Source: Gnetum montanum (Eukaryota; Streptophyta; Gnetopsida; Gnetales; Gnetaceae). Taken from it: a stretch of 64,000 nt of DNA. The DNA is taken from assembly GCA_015680685.1 (NCBI GenBank), contig MNCI01002826.1, forward strand, positions 59,474 to 123,473. The letters run 5' to 3'. Shown here one piece after another: positions 43,826 to 56,889 of the stretch (positions are counted from its first letter, which is position 1; the number at the start of each line of letters is the position of its first letter). Made by a program: the position numbers and the translations under genes. The notes beneath the pieces are model-generated. The model was not told where the DNA came from and did not search any database. It saw nothing but the letters and a program-made list of their open reading frames with translations.

Positions 43826-46690
43826 ATGATTATAGATGGTAACAAAGAGAGGACCATAGGAGGAAGGGCCTTCCCAACCTAGGAAAACATAACTAAGAGG
43901 AGGAAGGAACCAAGAGCAACAACACCAAGAGTAAGTAGCTAAGGTAACCCATGCGACAAGACCTCTTCAAGAGGAGATTAAAGTAGAGTCTATCTAATAG
44001 ATTCCCATGGCATAAACAAGCAAATCTAGGCAAGATTAAGTCCCTAGGCTAAGGCCTAATCTAGAAGTTACCCTCATGTAGGCTTGCCTAGAGAAGATCA
44101 AAACCAAGAATATTTAGAGCTTCATTCTCCAAGAATTAAACTGTCGATCCTTCATGGAATTAGCATCAAAAGAAGTCCACAATAATTATATAGGTCTCCC
44201 ATGTGGCCCATTATCTTTAACAATGAAGAATGGTACATGGGGGAGACTTATCTATTCTAGAACTACCAACAGGCAAATGCATCCATGAAAATTAAAGACA
44301 TCACTACCTCCTACTCAATTGAGGTCATTGTAGAGGTTCTTGGGTTGCTCGATATTAGGGAAAAGTTGTCAAATATTTTTACACAAGTGGACCCTAAAAC
44401 TAAGAAGGAGTGGATCCAACATTGCTATGGAGTGGACCATAAGGAGTATGGTGCCCTCACCAAGGTGGAGCATGCATACTTTAAGATTGTCACCTATCAC
44501 ATGAATCCAATGATTAGGCCTAGCAAGGTAATTACCCTATCCACTTGAGCATGTGCTGCTCTAAGTATAAAATTCCTAATTAATCTTCCCAAGGTCATTT
44601 ATCTAGAAATCAAAAATTACTTTAAGAAAAATGAGAAGGGAAGGAAGACACTTCTCTTTCCATGTATCGTTCATAAATTATGCTAATGAAAAGGTATGCA
44701 CACTATGCCAATGATGTGGTTTGCCACACTCTTACCGCATCATGATAAAATATGATGAAGGATAGGGTAGTAGCTAAGCTACAAGAGGAGGAGAGGCCAC
44801 CACTTCCACCTCCTATAGGAGAAACTACATCGAAGATTCTTGTAGTCATCAAAAGACTTAAGAATATTCATGAGTAGCATTTGGAACAACAATAAGGCTT
44901 AGCAAGTGGTGGCGAGTCCTCAATTTACCATCTAGCCTTGAGCCATCACAACAAGGTCACTAGGATCATCAATTGGCTGGACTAAGAAACTACCTCATTG
45001 TTCTCCTCTCAAAGAGACCATGTGTCCAAGATATCAAATTTAAGTGCTTGGGAGGTTATAATGTCCATTCCAAGATAAAAATTCCCATAAATCTTAGGGA
45101 ATGTTGTGACTTTTTCTATAAGGTTGGAAGAAGGTAAGGGGATGACTATCTTGGTCATTAAGTAGTAAGGATTAGACACAGCAACAAAAGTAATGGTTAA
45201 TAAGGTAGCTAAATCCCTGAATGCTCCTGGGGTAGCTATACTAAACATTACTACAATGGTAGACATCCAAGCATCCATATGAATAGGAAGTAATTAGTTA
45301 AGTTCTTCAAAACATGAGAAGGTGTTGGAATGACTAGTTACAGTTGGGAAACTATTTCCATAAATCTTTGATCTCCCAAATGAAATCACAGCAAACTAGA
45401 AGCAACTACTTGAGATGAAGGAAAAGTTGTTAATTGCTAATGCTCAACTAAATATAGTCACCAATGCTAATCATCAATTGGATGCTGAAATTGTAGAATT
45501 ACATGTACATCTCTTTGACCCTGCCATTCTCAAGTAAGACCTAACTAGGGATGAAGCTTTACAGTAGCTTCAACACATATTAAAGAGGCTAAGAATACAA
45601 AGAAGGTAGTAGTCTTTGACACATCCTTGTCAAAAGCCATGGACTTCAGCATTGACAAGGACTTATCACAAGTCCAAAACGAAAACTTGGCCTTGACAAA
45701 GAATAATAATTACCTATAGAATGTTGAGGAGCAAAAGGACTAAATGGTCAAATTCACTCACCAATAGTAGGAGCAACTAGCTAAGTTTAACCTAGATCTA
45801 AGAAGGTTAGCAACAAAAAACTATAATCTCTTTATGGATGAAGTCTATGTGCTTCGTCAAAAGATAACCATTGAGATAGTTGCCTATGAGGTTCTAAAAT
45901 TTGAACAAGTAAAAAATAATTACAAGGACCAAGTTAGGCTTCTCAAAGAGATTAATGAGAAAGAGATCCAACTAGCAAAGGTGAAGATAAATGAGGTCCT
46001 CTAGCAACTCCAACAATAAGGTGATGTGTGGTAGCCCATCTTTGATGGGCCAAATGCATATAACAAAGGTGGAATCCATCTAAGGAAGTTTCAAATTGAG
46101 GAGATGACAGAATACATATAGCTTGCCAACCTCCTCTATGCAAACCTAGCAATGCTAATAGTAAGAAGACCAAGGAAAAAGTTGGAAAAGCAAGTGGCTA
46201 ATTCCTACCTCTTGTATGAGATAAAATTCAAGTATCACAAGAAGATAAAATAATAGTTGGAGATAGCTAATGTAGAGCTTGAAGTTCTTAAAATCAAACT
46301 CAAGGATTAGCAATTTGTTGCTAAGAACCTAGTGTGAAAAATGAAAAACTACCATGAGCTACAGAACTTAGTAAAGTCATTCAACATCAAATGAAAGAAA
46401 TTTGTAGCCTAGTTTGTCAACATGAAGGAACTATTTCCTTTAATTCCATGCCTATGAAAAATCTCTACACTAGTCCACATTAGTGAGGCTACATTGATTA
46501 CTTACAACCTATGTGGTAAGGAAGAAAAGATGAAAGAATTTTTAGATGTTTTCAAACTCTTAGTGGAAATGGTAGCAACAAGATAACATCAACCTTTATC
46601 AATGTCGAAACCTAGAGAAGGATCTTCAACACCATAAGAGCCTCCACCTCCAAGCACTCTTTGAGAGTTCTTCATGACTTTGGTGAACCT
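43826..46690 (+). pseudogene. R2 extra ORF: transposon-protein-like domain plus long coiled coil
   Basis: This is the most complete copy, about 950 codons. The N-terminal part is Lys/Asn/Gln-rich. The domain at about 44,200-44,690 has EEWYMGETYLF, an ORF of 87 codons (44,285-44,548; SIEVIVEVLGLLDI, RPSKVI) and GRKTLLFPCIVHKLC. It resembles the putative plant transposon protein domain found in extra ORFs of plant gypsy elements (inference). EEERPPLPPP then forms a Pro-rich linker, and from about 45,390 to 46,430 comes a Glu/Lys/Leu/Gln-rich coiled-coil region. It is broken by stops at Gln codons. It lies between spacer and PPT, where Athila elements carry an env-like ORF, but I see no convincing signal peptide or membrane anchor in it. 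Confidence 0.65.
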
Positions 46691-46887
46691 ATAGGCACCT
46701 ACTATAGGTTTTTGTAAAGTATGCAGTTTTGTTGTAATGGACACTAATTTTTGTAAACTTATATAATCTAGCACTCAGAGTTAGTAGAGTCAGTCTATTT
46801 TTCTTTTAGTTAATAAATTCCATACCTTCCCAAATTTTATAAGAAGCCTAATCCTATTTTTTTTTTACTTGAGGATGACTTTTTAGC

Positions 46888-46901
46888 CAGTTGTGGAGGT
46901 A
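46888..46901 (+). promoter_or_regulatory. R2 polypurine tract
   Basis: CAGTTGTGGAGGTA immediately before the 3' LTR. Confidence 0.85.
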
Positions 46902-47778
46902 TGATGAGTCCTTCTTAGATAGGTTGCATCGCTAAACATGCATTGACATAGCCCTATTGACATATCCTCATTGATGTAGATGTGTCGATGCTAATGGACG
47001 TAATGCCTATATAAATGCATATACCACCTACATTTATGACACTTAGAATTTGTAGCATAGGCAAGTTCTTACAGTTTTTTTCTTTAGAGTTAGCATATTT
47101 TTCCTCTAAGTGCCTACAATGTGAATTTAAGAGATTGTACGATTCTTTATTCAAATGCCATGTACCTGAACACATTAGCATGAATGGCAATAAAGTCAAG
47201 ATTTCTTATATTCATTGCAACACTTATATTAGTTTACTCTTTACTATTAGTACTTTATTTTTAATGCAATTTATATTCATGGTTTTAATTAATTAATCTT
47301 CTTAACCATAAATACGTAAGTATGACTACTTCAAGCATGAAGTATTGCACTTGGTAATCCTAATAGTAGATATTTGGTACACCCAATAATAGCCACTTGA
47401 TAACCCAATAGCACTAATACTAGTTCAAGATGTGTACAACAAGTGGGAATGATTACTTTATGTTAGGATAGTTAGTTACCAAATTAGCTAAGTAGTAAGA
47501 TAATTAATTATTAAATTATCCATTCACTTAGCCATTAGGATAGAAAAATATATTTTAAAAATACTTATAAAAATATGCATCATGTGCCTTAACTCATATT
47601 GGACCATACATACCAATTAACACAAGAATGATTTAGGAAGGCAACGATCATACAACCCCTCCATTCACAATTTAAGACTATAGGAAACTTAGGAACTAAG
47701 TCTATGGAATTCAACTAGATCACTAGTGAACTCTTTTGTTTAGTATGGTTATACGTAGGGGATACCCATTGCTAATCA
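46902..47778 (+). repeat. R2 3' LTR (877 bp)
   Basis: TGATGAGTCC start, GCTAATCA end. TATA box TATATAAAT at 47,008-47,016. Shares long stretches with 15,284-16,609, for example ACTTATAAAAATATGCATC. Confidence 0.9.
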
Positions 47779-48974
47779 ATATTGAATTTAATTTAATGTT
47801 TGAATGAAGAAATATGTTAACTTGTCTTTAGTAATCATGATAACATAATTAGTGAACTATGGTTATTGATAAATATTATCCATTAGCATCATCTATTCTC
47901 AAAATTAGAGATTCAAATTATCTACTTAGGATTTGAAGTAGGTAGAGTGTATGTAGGAAAACATGCCTTATTGGTGAATGAAAAGTTATTTCCCTCTGGA
48001 ATAAGAATCAAAGTAGTGTAAATATCCTTACAAGTTTTGTGCTATTTAAACCATCACCAATAAACTATATGGCCCTAACTCCTTATGAACATCATCACAA
48101 GGATATATAGGCTTGTTGAGGAGGCTTTGTCTCTTTAGCTTAGGCCACAATCCCTCTTTATGAAGTAGGATTTATGATTAGTTGTACATAACTTAGGATT
48201 AATCTTTATATGGTATCATGATCTCTTGGATCATGTTTTATAATGGTGTGTCATTCATATGTGTATGTGCTTGTCCTAGGTCTTTATGTGTGTGTGTTGT
48301 CTAAGGCATTCTTGCTACACTTCTAACCATCTTTTGACAAGTGCTATGACTTTTATTATGCTTATAGATACTACGAACATTACGATATAGTTTGCCTTAA
48401 GTTCACTTACTTTTCATAGTTAATTCAAGACTCTTGGGAGGTGTCATGTGATGCTTTTTAAAGATAGCACCGTAACAGTATGCACTAGCCAAAGGAAATC
48501 TATGATGAATAGATGAAAACATCTTCTTCAAATCTAGTTTCTCTTTCAAAGGGTTTTTCACATTTTCACATTTTCATATTTTAAGAATTAATGAGTATCA
48601 CTTTCAAATTTTGCATTAAAGTCTCTACAAAGGATGAATACTACTATAAGCTTTTCTCGATTTGATTAATGAAGTAAGATATGACAAAGTCTAACATCTA
48701 GGGATGTTAAGTGGATGAACAAATTTGTTAACCACACTTTCTTAATGACTACATTTTAAGTACCAATGCTAAGATCATATGTGTCTTCTCTTGAATCTCA
48801 ATTGTTCTTTCTTTCCCATAACTCAAAATTCTAGAATTTTGAAAATCATGTTTTTTAATATTCGTTCAAACATTTCTATTAACTTGAATTTGACTTATTT
48901 ATCAAATGTTACAGAACCATCTATGTTGTCATTCATGTAGTAAGGTAGTCTGTATGACTCGAAAGAAGAACCAT
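47779..48974. other. Unassigned sequence, host of R2 (right part)
   Basis: AT-rich anonymous sequence. Nothing coding or repeated that I can support. Confidence 0.35.
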
Positions 48975-49291
48975 GACTTGGACTAAATACTTATCATTGC
49001 TAGGCTAGTTAGCATTTCCTTTTCATTGTTTATTAGTTAATAGTTTCTATATTTATTTATTATATTAAAATTTAGCACTTTAAGAGTTATTCAACATCAA
49101 CCTATTATATACCTTACCATGAGTAAGACCATACATTTTATCCCTTACTAACTCTGGTAGGAAGATAACGATCATGAATCTACTAATAACATGCTAGTAT
49201 ACAATATTGTCTCATCTACAAATTACAATCTAGTCATGTGCCTACACTTGTTACTTGTATGGTTGGGAATTGGGAACTCTTGCTACTTATT
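48975..49291 (+). repeat. Remnant of a gypsy LTR 3' part
   Basis: It follows the order of landmarks seen at the end of the R3 LTRs: GCTAGGCTAGTT, then ACCATACAT, GGTAGGAAGA, TTGTATGGTTGGG and CTACTTATTA, with the same spacing. It is followed by TGGAACAACC, a possible decayed PBS. The 5' limit cannot be fixed. It predates R2. Confidence 0.5.
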
Positions 49292-49879
49292 ATGGAACAA
49301 CCTTACTTTATTATTCCTATATTACTTTCTTCATGTTATAAATTTTGGATGGTAGTGAACTAGAATCAATTTAAGTTTCATAAGTATACTATGTAATTAT
49401 TCTCTCATAATAGAGTCAAATACTTTAGTAAGATTAATAAAACAAAGAAATGTTTTAACTTATTTTCTTTTTGTGTATTTAACGTAATATCTAAGAATAA
49501 CCAATAATTAGTTTAGAAGGTTTTTATTTTTTAATCTTCTTGTGAAATTGCAAGTAAATTATTTCCTTTTTACCCTTAATATTTAAATTAAAAATACTTA
49601 GAATCATACCTAAGACCTGCCAACTAAAAACTCAACATTTTAAAGTAGAAGAATGTATGTTGCCTAGAGTGCAAGTCATAGTCCAAGTGGTGCTCTTATT
49701 CCATCTTCACTAAAGGTGCTATTGGGCTTAGAGTCCATCACTAGCACCCACTCCAACCCACTCCAACCTAGAAGCATTGTTTTAAGGTAAATGAAACTAA
49801 AACTGAAATCCTTTTTATTATGTCTAGAGATCCTCAAGATTTATTGGACAAAAGAAATATACATAGCATTTGTAGTAAA

Positions 49880-50140
49880 TCCTTTATCATTAAAGTTACC
49901 AGGTTTTCTTAGTGTTATTTTAAAAAGCTTAATTAAATTATTAGCTATCATTTACGATTCAAGATGACTTTGTACTAGAATAGGACATTCCAAGAAAATG
50001 TGATGCTTATTTCAATTATTCTTTGATTGCATAAATGATAGCTTCTTTCTTCTTTTGGAATCTGAATCCTTCTACTTTAAAGCTCTCATCACGTATTAGA
50101 GTATTTTCTTAAGAAATATGCTACATAGATTCATGTACCT
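49880..50140 (-). pseudogene. Possible LINE-type fragment with zinc-finger-like HHIFLECP
   Basis: The minus strand at about 50,020-49,960 reads HHIFLECPILVQ after one stop. This resembles the Cys/His motif after the RT of plant LINE elements (H-x3-5-H followed by ECP). Upstream residues that should complete the finger are not clear. Everything else in 49,292-50,907 is AT-rich and unassigned. Confidence 0.25.
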
Positions 50141-50907
50141 TTGTAAAGAAGGAAGCGGTGGGAATTTTACATACAAATAGGTAGAGGAACATCATGATAC
50201 TCATGCATTTTGTAGGAGCAACCTCACAGTACTCATGCATTTTGTAAGAACCTCAAAGAACATGGCCAACTTGTATGTTAAGGTAAATTAGTATAGGTTA
50301 ATTTAGCAATTTTTTCTAAAGATAAATATTTTATAAGAGTACAAAGGATACAATGTTGAAAAATGAATTCATTTGAAGACCAGTGCTTTTTAGAAATATT
50401 TCTTCAATAATTTTATCCATATTTCCAATGGTAATAATATCTTATAATATCTCATCAAAATTTAATCCACCAAGAATATTGAAAAAGATATTAAGGAAAC
50501 TATTACATAAAATATAAAAATATATTAAGAAAATTAATTTGCTTTTGACTACAAGATTTGATACCATAATCATGCATAATTTCTCTTTCTTTAAGCTATT
50601 CAATTGCTAAAAGCTTACCAATTTGTTATATGTATTCTATAAGTAATAAGCACAGAGCCAATACCAATATCATACAAAATAAAAAATTTTAAGTGTAATT
50701 TTTTGTTTATAAAATTTTAAATTGCATTAAAATTTTCAATGATTTTTTCCAAAGAAGCTTAATGGTAATTTTTCATCAATACTTTTAAAATCCTAAAAAA
50801 TTTTAAAAGTAATAAGGCAAATGTTGCAATTCTTCAAAAATCCTTTCACCAATAATACATTTGGATAGGTTTAATTGTACATGAAATCTAAATGAACTCT
50901 ACATAAT

Positions 50908-51816
50908 TGATGAGAGATGGAGTAGTCCAACACTCAGCCATACAAGTTACGAGAGTTCACGTGTAGCCTGGTTGAATTCCATGGACAAGGTAATGTAATT
51001 ATACTAGTAATTGGTTAGAGTTTGTGTTTGTTGTCTTCCCACATGAGTTAGTAAAATCAATGTGTATGGTTTAACTCACGATGAGGCATATGATAATTAA
51101 TGTTGAGTAGGCCATATTGCTCTAGTAAACATAAAGTAAGTGGAATTGTTTCTAAATCTAAGTAATAGTAAACAAATCTAAGCTAGCCTCTGTGATGGAC
51201 ATTTGTTCCCAATTCTCCAAACATGTCTTGGACTCATGCAATCATTGCTATGAGTACTAATTATTACACTATTGGGCAAACCAAGCAATAATACTACTAG
51301 GTTACCAAACAATCACACTTAATGCTCATAATTAGTCATATCCATTCTACTTAATAACATTAATGATAACATGCATAGAAAGTAAATCAATAACTAGAGA
51401 AAATAGTAAACATTAAGATAAGTCAAAATAGGAAAATTATTCTAAGTGTAAATAGTAAATACTAAGTGATGTTGCAATGCTGCAAAGTATTCTTGATCTT
51501 TATTTCCATGCATGAAATGTGTCCAAGTATATTCCACTTGAATAAAAACTCTATTTAATTACTAAACATCATACTACAGGCACATACTTCTAAGTGCTAA
51601 GTACTAAAATCAAGAAAACAAACTAACAGAATTTCACTAAGTGTGAAAAAAAATTGTATTTAGATCATGCACCTAAGTGTTATATTTATAGGTCTACACA
51701 CATCTGCAATATTGAATATGCACCATCATATCTTGTGCCCTAATATCGGGGATCCAATCTCATGACTCTGATATTAGATACTCAATATCATTGCCAAGAA
51801 AAATTTGGATTTATCA
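50908..51816 (-). repeat. R5 3' LTR (909 bp)
   Basis: Plus-strand ends TGATGAGAG and GGATTTATCA. TATA box TATAAATA at 51,690-51,683. The U3 start has GATATTAG/CAATATCATT-type motifs instead of the GATGCATC motifs of R2 and R3. Confidence 0.88.
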
Positions 51817-51834
51817 TAGCCCCACGACTAACTG
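51817..51834 (-). promoter_or_regulatory. R5 polypurine tract
   Basis: Element strand: CAGTTAGTCGTGGGGCTA just before TGATAA. Confidence 0.78.
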
Positions 51835-52189
51835 AAAACTCATCCTTAAGTTAAAACAAAATGAGGATAGACTTCCTTACAAAATTGGGAGGTAGATTCA
51901 TATGGCACTGACTCTTATATACATGAATCTCTAATGCAATAGTGGAGTTTACAAAAATGACATGATTCATGATATAATAACTTTACCAAAAAGAACAAAA
52001 TTTGATGAAGATGGATGTAGCCTTATGTTATTCCAGGTTGCATTGGCTCTTCCATTGGTTGCTTCCCCTTATCATCAAGCTTCTATAATCTGTATTGATT
52101 CAGGAGCACTTGAAGTTTTTCTTCTTCTGTTCTGGGATCATGAACTATCCATGCTAATGAACCAATGTTTGATGGAATAAACACATTCC

Positions 52190-54770
52190 ATGGGCATGAT
52201 AGCTATAGAAATAATTGGTTTTCTTTGATGTACTAGGCTGCAAACTACCTCCTTTCCTCTTCGAATGCTCTAGCCTTTTCTTGGAGTTCATGGTAGTCTG
52301 ATAATTTTCTAGCTAGGTTTCCTACTACATCTTTTTGCTTATGGTTGCTAGCCTTTACTACTTTCAATTCAAAGTTTTCCACTTGAAGTTTATGAAGGGC
52401 ATCTTTCCAATCTACAAACTCTTTCTCATACAATGCATATGTGACTTCTACTTGTTATTCTAGCTCATTTTTAGGCCTGCCTATTATCAACATGGCTAAG
52501 TTAGCATAACATAGGTTAGCTAACCCCATGTACTCTTTTAGGTCCTCAATTTGCACATGTTTGTTTTTCACCTCCATTTGGCAGACAAGGGCATAACTAT
52601 TTAGGATGGGTTGCCAATCAATATTTTGTGCTGAAAGTATGTTGATTCTGATATTTGTCATCTAGATTTCTTTCTCATTTATCTATTTGTACATGCCTAC
52701 TAGTCATAGAAGTATTTCTTAAGCCTCTCATGTTTCTTTGCCTTGTTTTGCCATGTGTTGATTTCAATAGCTAATTTTTGTCGAAGAGTACATACCTCCT
52801 TCATAGAGAGGATTTTATTTTCTCCTGCAAGGTGGCTTGTATCTTAGTTAACCCTTACCAACTATTCTCTAAACTAGTGGATGCTCTCTTCTAAGATGTT
52901 TTTCTACTTTTCCATCATGATCAACCTCATAGTAAGTTGTTTATTTTTCTCCTATATTGTGGGAAGTGCCTTCAAATGTGCATACATCTATGCTTAAGCT
53001 ATAGAGGCATTCCATATCACTTTCTCCTTCTCAATTGCTAACTATTTATTCTACTTGATCAAGTTATTGATCTACTTTGTCCTAAATTAATCAATCTAGT
53101 TAGGTGCAATGAATTGCATAGGATCTCTTCGTTCAGCTCTCAAGTTTGTAAGCTCTAATTTTACTTTCAAAATTTCTACTTCTACATGCCCTACCTTGGT
53201 TTCTTATTGATTAATTTTTCCTTGGTAGCAATGTGCTCAGATTGTACTATAGTAACATCACTAGGAATGTTGAACAGTGTTGTCATGACTTGCCCAATTT
53301 GCAGTATTTTATCAAGTACATTCTCATGATAAAAAAAATCATCAAGGTTCTAACTAGCATTTGAGCATCTTTAGCTCTAGTTAGATCCACTAGGTACATT
53401 GAAGGATTCCTTGATGTGATTAGTGATCACCTTTACTACTCCCATTGCATCTTGGTGCTACATTACCATTATTTTGGTTCCTTCTCTAATTTCTAGCACC
53501 ACTTGGAATGATGCAGCATTCCCAAAGATCTATTGTAACCATTGTACCTCTCCTCCTAACTGTAAAAAAAATTTCCACTTGTTGGATCAGCTAAAACTAT
53601 GGATCTAATGGCATTTTCAATAAAATTTTATGAATTTGCCTCTTCCCTCATTCCCCAACTAATTTTTTCTATAATCTACTATAGATGACTCATTGATGAT
53701 TGATAATCTTACAACAACAATGGTGAAGCTTGCTATAGTTGCTGCTCTTATTGCTACTACCATTGGCCACAGGGCCCTACTCACTATTTTCATTGTTTTT
53801 GCTCTTATTCCTATTCTTTCTCTTCACCATGATCTTTTCTCAATGGTGCTGGCCTAAGCAACTCAACATATGAAGCATTTTGGGCTCTCCTAGGCACATC
53901 ATTCATGTATCCAAAAATTCTAGCTTGCTTGCACAACTTCCTAATAAGGTAAGGAAATGAAAGTGTTTGCTTTCCTGCCTTCTTCTTTTCAAACCACCTT
54001 TGGATTTCCATGAAGTACATTTATGTTAGGTTGCCATCATGTTTGCCCATCAAGATCACACTACATCTAGTTTCATAAGTTGATAGTCAATTGAGTCCTT
54101 TTGTTGGGAATAGGTAATAAGTGTCAAATTCTAAAGTAAATTCTTTATTCCATAGTTAGATCATTATAGTCCTTATCTTCTTTTCCATAAGCCTACTTTA
54201 GCCATTTTTTATTAGTTTCAAAATCCAATTGGGTGGATAGATGTGCTAACATTGCCCCTTCATTGGGTATATTCAAAGCTATGAAAATTGCCTTGATCAA
54301 GAATAACATTGAGATTCCTCCAATGTTGATAGTAGTTGCTTCTTCTTTGTTATACCAAAATTGATAAGTCACTCCAAGATACCATTCACTATTTTGTGAC
54401 AGTATGGGCCATAGTGGTGATGCTTGGAAATACATCCTTATCACTTAAGGAATAAATTCCATAAATGAGCCAAAGTTCATCTCCACAATGATCATGGTCA
54501 GGATGGATCTTTCTTGAATGGCATGGAAGCAATCCTATGAGAACGTGAGTTATTTTCCTAACACTTGTAGTTCTTCTACCTCTTCTTGGGTTGATTTTCC
54601 TATAGCAGGAGTATCTTGATGAATGTTGAACAATTGTGCTTCCTAATCCTTGTGTTTTTCTTCTTATCCTCTAGTTTGACCTCTACTTTGGCCTCTTGGT
54701 CATTTGCTTACTTCTTGTGAAGGTCCTCCTTATGCTCCTCCTCTTCTTGGGACCATCTGCAATCATTAAC
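52190..54770 (-). pseudogene. R5 extra ORF
   Basis: Four long open pieces in order on the minus strand. 54,444-54,193 (SEWYLGVTYQFWYN, then a hydrophobic stretch SMLFLIKAIFIALNI). 54,020-53,811 (QRWFEKKKAGKQTLSFPYLI, closing the transposon-protein-like domain). 52,661-52,455 and 52,433-52,245 (coiled coil with ELKVVKASNHKQKD and ARKLSDYHELQEKARAFEE). The domain plan matches R2 and R1, although it is clearly diverged from both, notably in the first part. Intervening pieces contain stops. Between 52,190 and 51,835 there is a short Gln/Lys-rich tail and then nothing coding. Confidence 0.65.
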
Positions 54771-56868
54771 AATTAAAACTTACTAAGGTAGTCACATTTA
54801 TTCTTGATAATTTCATACCTTACTCATACCCTTAGTTTCATTAAGTTCTTAGTTTATGATCATAGATTTTATAAAGTTTTGCAAAAAGTAATCCCATAGG
54901 CATTGATCTTTTTCTAACCCTTCATAGTTGTATAATTTGTTCTTATGTATGACTCCTGATGATGGTTATGATTCAATAGAACATTAATTAAGTATTTTGG
55001 CATTTATATGTGTGATTATTCTTTAAAAATTTCAACTATATCTTCATACTCACCCTTAAAATATCTTTTGAGCGTTAGAATTTTTTGAAAAAATCAATTT
55101 AGATTTTCCTCACTAACACATCTCCCTCAACTAAGTTGAGCACTTCGTGATCAAATAGGTTTAAAAAGCATAAAAATTGAAGCAATATTGATCATGTTAT
55201 GGCTTGGAAAAGCCACAAGGTCAAAGCTTAGATTGGAAAAGAAAATTTGAAAAATATCTCTTGGCACAAATAAAAATTGATGAAAAAATTTTCTAAGTCC
55301 TCACATATATATAGATTTTGTGGGAATTGACATCAAGGATCCGATATCAGTGTGGACCCAATATCAATGACCTAATATCTAAGCCTATGAAAATTCATTT
55401 CTCAAAAGGTTTTGATGGGAAAAATTAATTCTTTTGGAGGTTTAGAAGGTTTTAAGGTTTCTTAGAGGATTTGGATGATAGAAATGCACATATTTTTATC
55501 AAGAAATTCATCATTGGAAGTTCATAGAGAAGGAATCTCAAGCTATGAAAGTTCATAAGCTATGTAAGAAGGGTAATGAATTCATATTTTTTGAATAGAT
55601 AGTGTAAATGATATGGGAAGTGTTTATTGATGTTTGGAAGGTTCAAGATGATGTGGAATTGCTTAGCAGGTATAAGATACAACAATTATACAAGTGGGTC
55701 CTCCCCAAAGCAAGCTCCAACTCTTAATTCATTTGTATAATCATGCTTAGAAGTGTCCTTAGGCACTTAAGAAGTTGAGTGTAACCCATGCCTATTTAGC
55801 AAAACACACATGTTAGTATCATCAAATTGGGAAAATAACTCTATATTACACAAAACCATAAGTTATGACTATTCAAATAGTGAGATGAGACGGACTTCGA
55901 AGGGATGAGGCATCTTACCATAGGCATAATGAATTTGTGTGTTGTATTCATGGTTAAAGTAATCACTCGCCTTTCTGTCCAAGATTCAAATTAAGTCCAA
56001 ACCACATTCTAGTTACATCACATCATTTCATCTCTTAGAATTACAACTGTAAGACTATCAATGTTGCAAAAAGTATCATCACTTGGCATATTTTCCAAGG
56101 AAGGAGTTTTATTCATAGCACTTTATTATTTTATTTTTAGATTTCTAAGAAGCTACCTACCTTTAGGCATGGGTAACATATCTTTCCAATGGGATCCCTA
56201 AAAATTTATTTTGTGCTATTTTATTATTATATGTGTTAACCTTTGTAGGAAACACTTATTTTACTCTTACTCCCATTTTCATTAGATCTACAACAATATA
56301 ATAGAACCTTAGCAACATAATAGAACTTACAACAGTAATCCAAAATAATTCACAAATTCCCTTAATGTCATACCATTTACATTCCCTCTTGGTTCTTAAC
56401 TTTTCTTTCTAGGCATAATGATGACAAGTTTATTCTTAGTTGTATGATGGAAAAGAATATCATTATGATCATGGTAAGAACCTCTTATTAATGGAATGGA
56501 TGAATGGATGGTGTGGGCTCACTGTTCAAATAATTAGTCTCTTATGATTTGATAACATAGAGAAATCTTCATCTTATTTGACTACATCTTACCTTTATTC
56601 AATGTGTTTTATTAGTATTCACAATTATTTACAAAGGGTTTAAAAACAAAGTATGAAAGAAATGAAAAATAAATAATAAGAATTTTGAAAACATATATAG
56701 AATGAAAAATGTTAAAAGAATAGAAAATGTGAAAGAATGTCAAAAATTTAAGAAATGAAAAATATTAAAGAATGGAAATAATTGTATAAAAGAATTAGAA
56801 AAAGTAAAAAGAATTATAAAACAAAAAATGGAAAAGCACTTAGTAATTCTGGAATCAGAATAAAGCAT
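54771..56868 (-). other. R5 spacer
   Basis: Contains the purine motif AACTTAGTTGAGGGAGATG (55,137-55,117), the GGTCCTCCCC block (55,691-55,711) and a WKDMLPMP-coding stretch near 56,190-56,165. Its branch-point/polypyrimidine part is lost. An A-rich tract lies at 56,640-56,830. Confidence 0.6.
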
Positions 56869-56889
56869 CTCCCCCACAACTGAACTCAT
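56869..56889 (-). promoter_or_regulatory. Internal PPT-like motif after INT (R5)
   Basis: Element strand ATGAGTTCAGTTGTGGGGGA; identical over CAGTTGTGGGGG to the true PPT of R7. Confidence 0.6.

Larger units (their letters stand above)
15284..47778 (+). mobile_element. R2: full-length Athila/Tat-like Ty3/gypsy element, interrupted by R3/R4 and S1
   Basis: The 5' LTR (15,284-16,609) and 3' LTR (46,902-47,778) belong to the same subfamily and look about 85% alike by eye outside an insertion in the 5' copy. Flanks are ATATC (15,279-15,283) and ATATT (47,779-47,783), a five-base target duplication with one C-to-T change. Internal parts in order: PBS, gag (to 19,268), [R3 insertion], PR, RT, RNase H, INT, PPT-like motif, T-rich tract, [S1 insertion], spacer, extra ORF, PPT. 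Without insertions the element is about 13 kb. It is the only complete copy with an extra ORF in the window and serves as the reference for the family plan. All its genes are inactivated. Confidence 0.87.

Noticed and set aside
42207-47778. Treating this as a separate element from the one starting at 15,284
   Set aside because: Its 3' LTR pairs with the LTR at 15,284, the five-base flanks match apart from one transition, and its left end resumes exactly after the S1 target duplication.
48211-48222. TGGTATCATGAT as a Copia-type initiator-Met primer-binding site
   Set aside because: Only the first eight bases fit and no Copia gag/pol follows.
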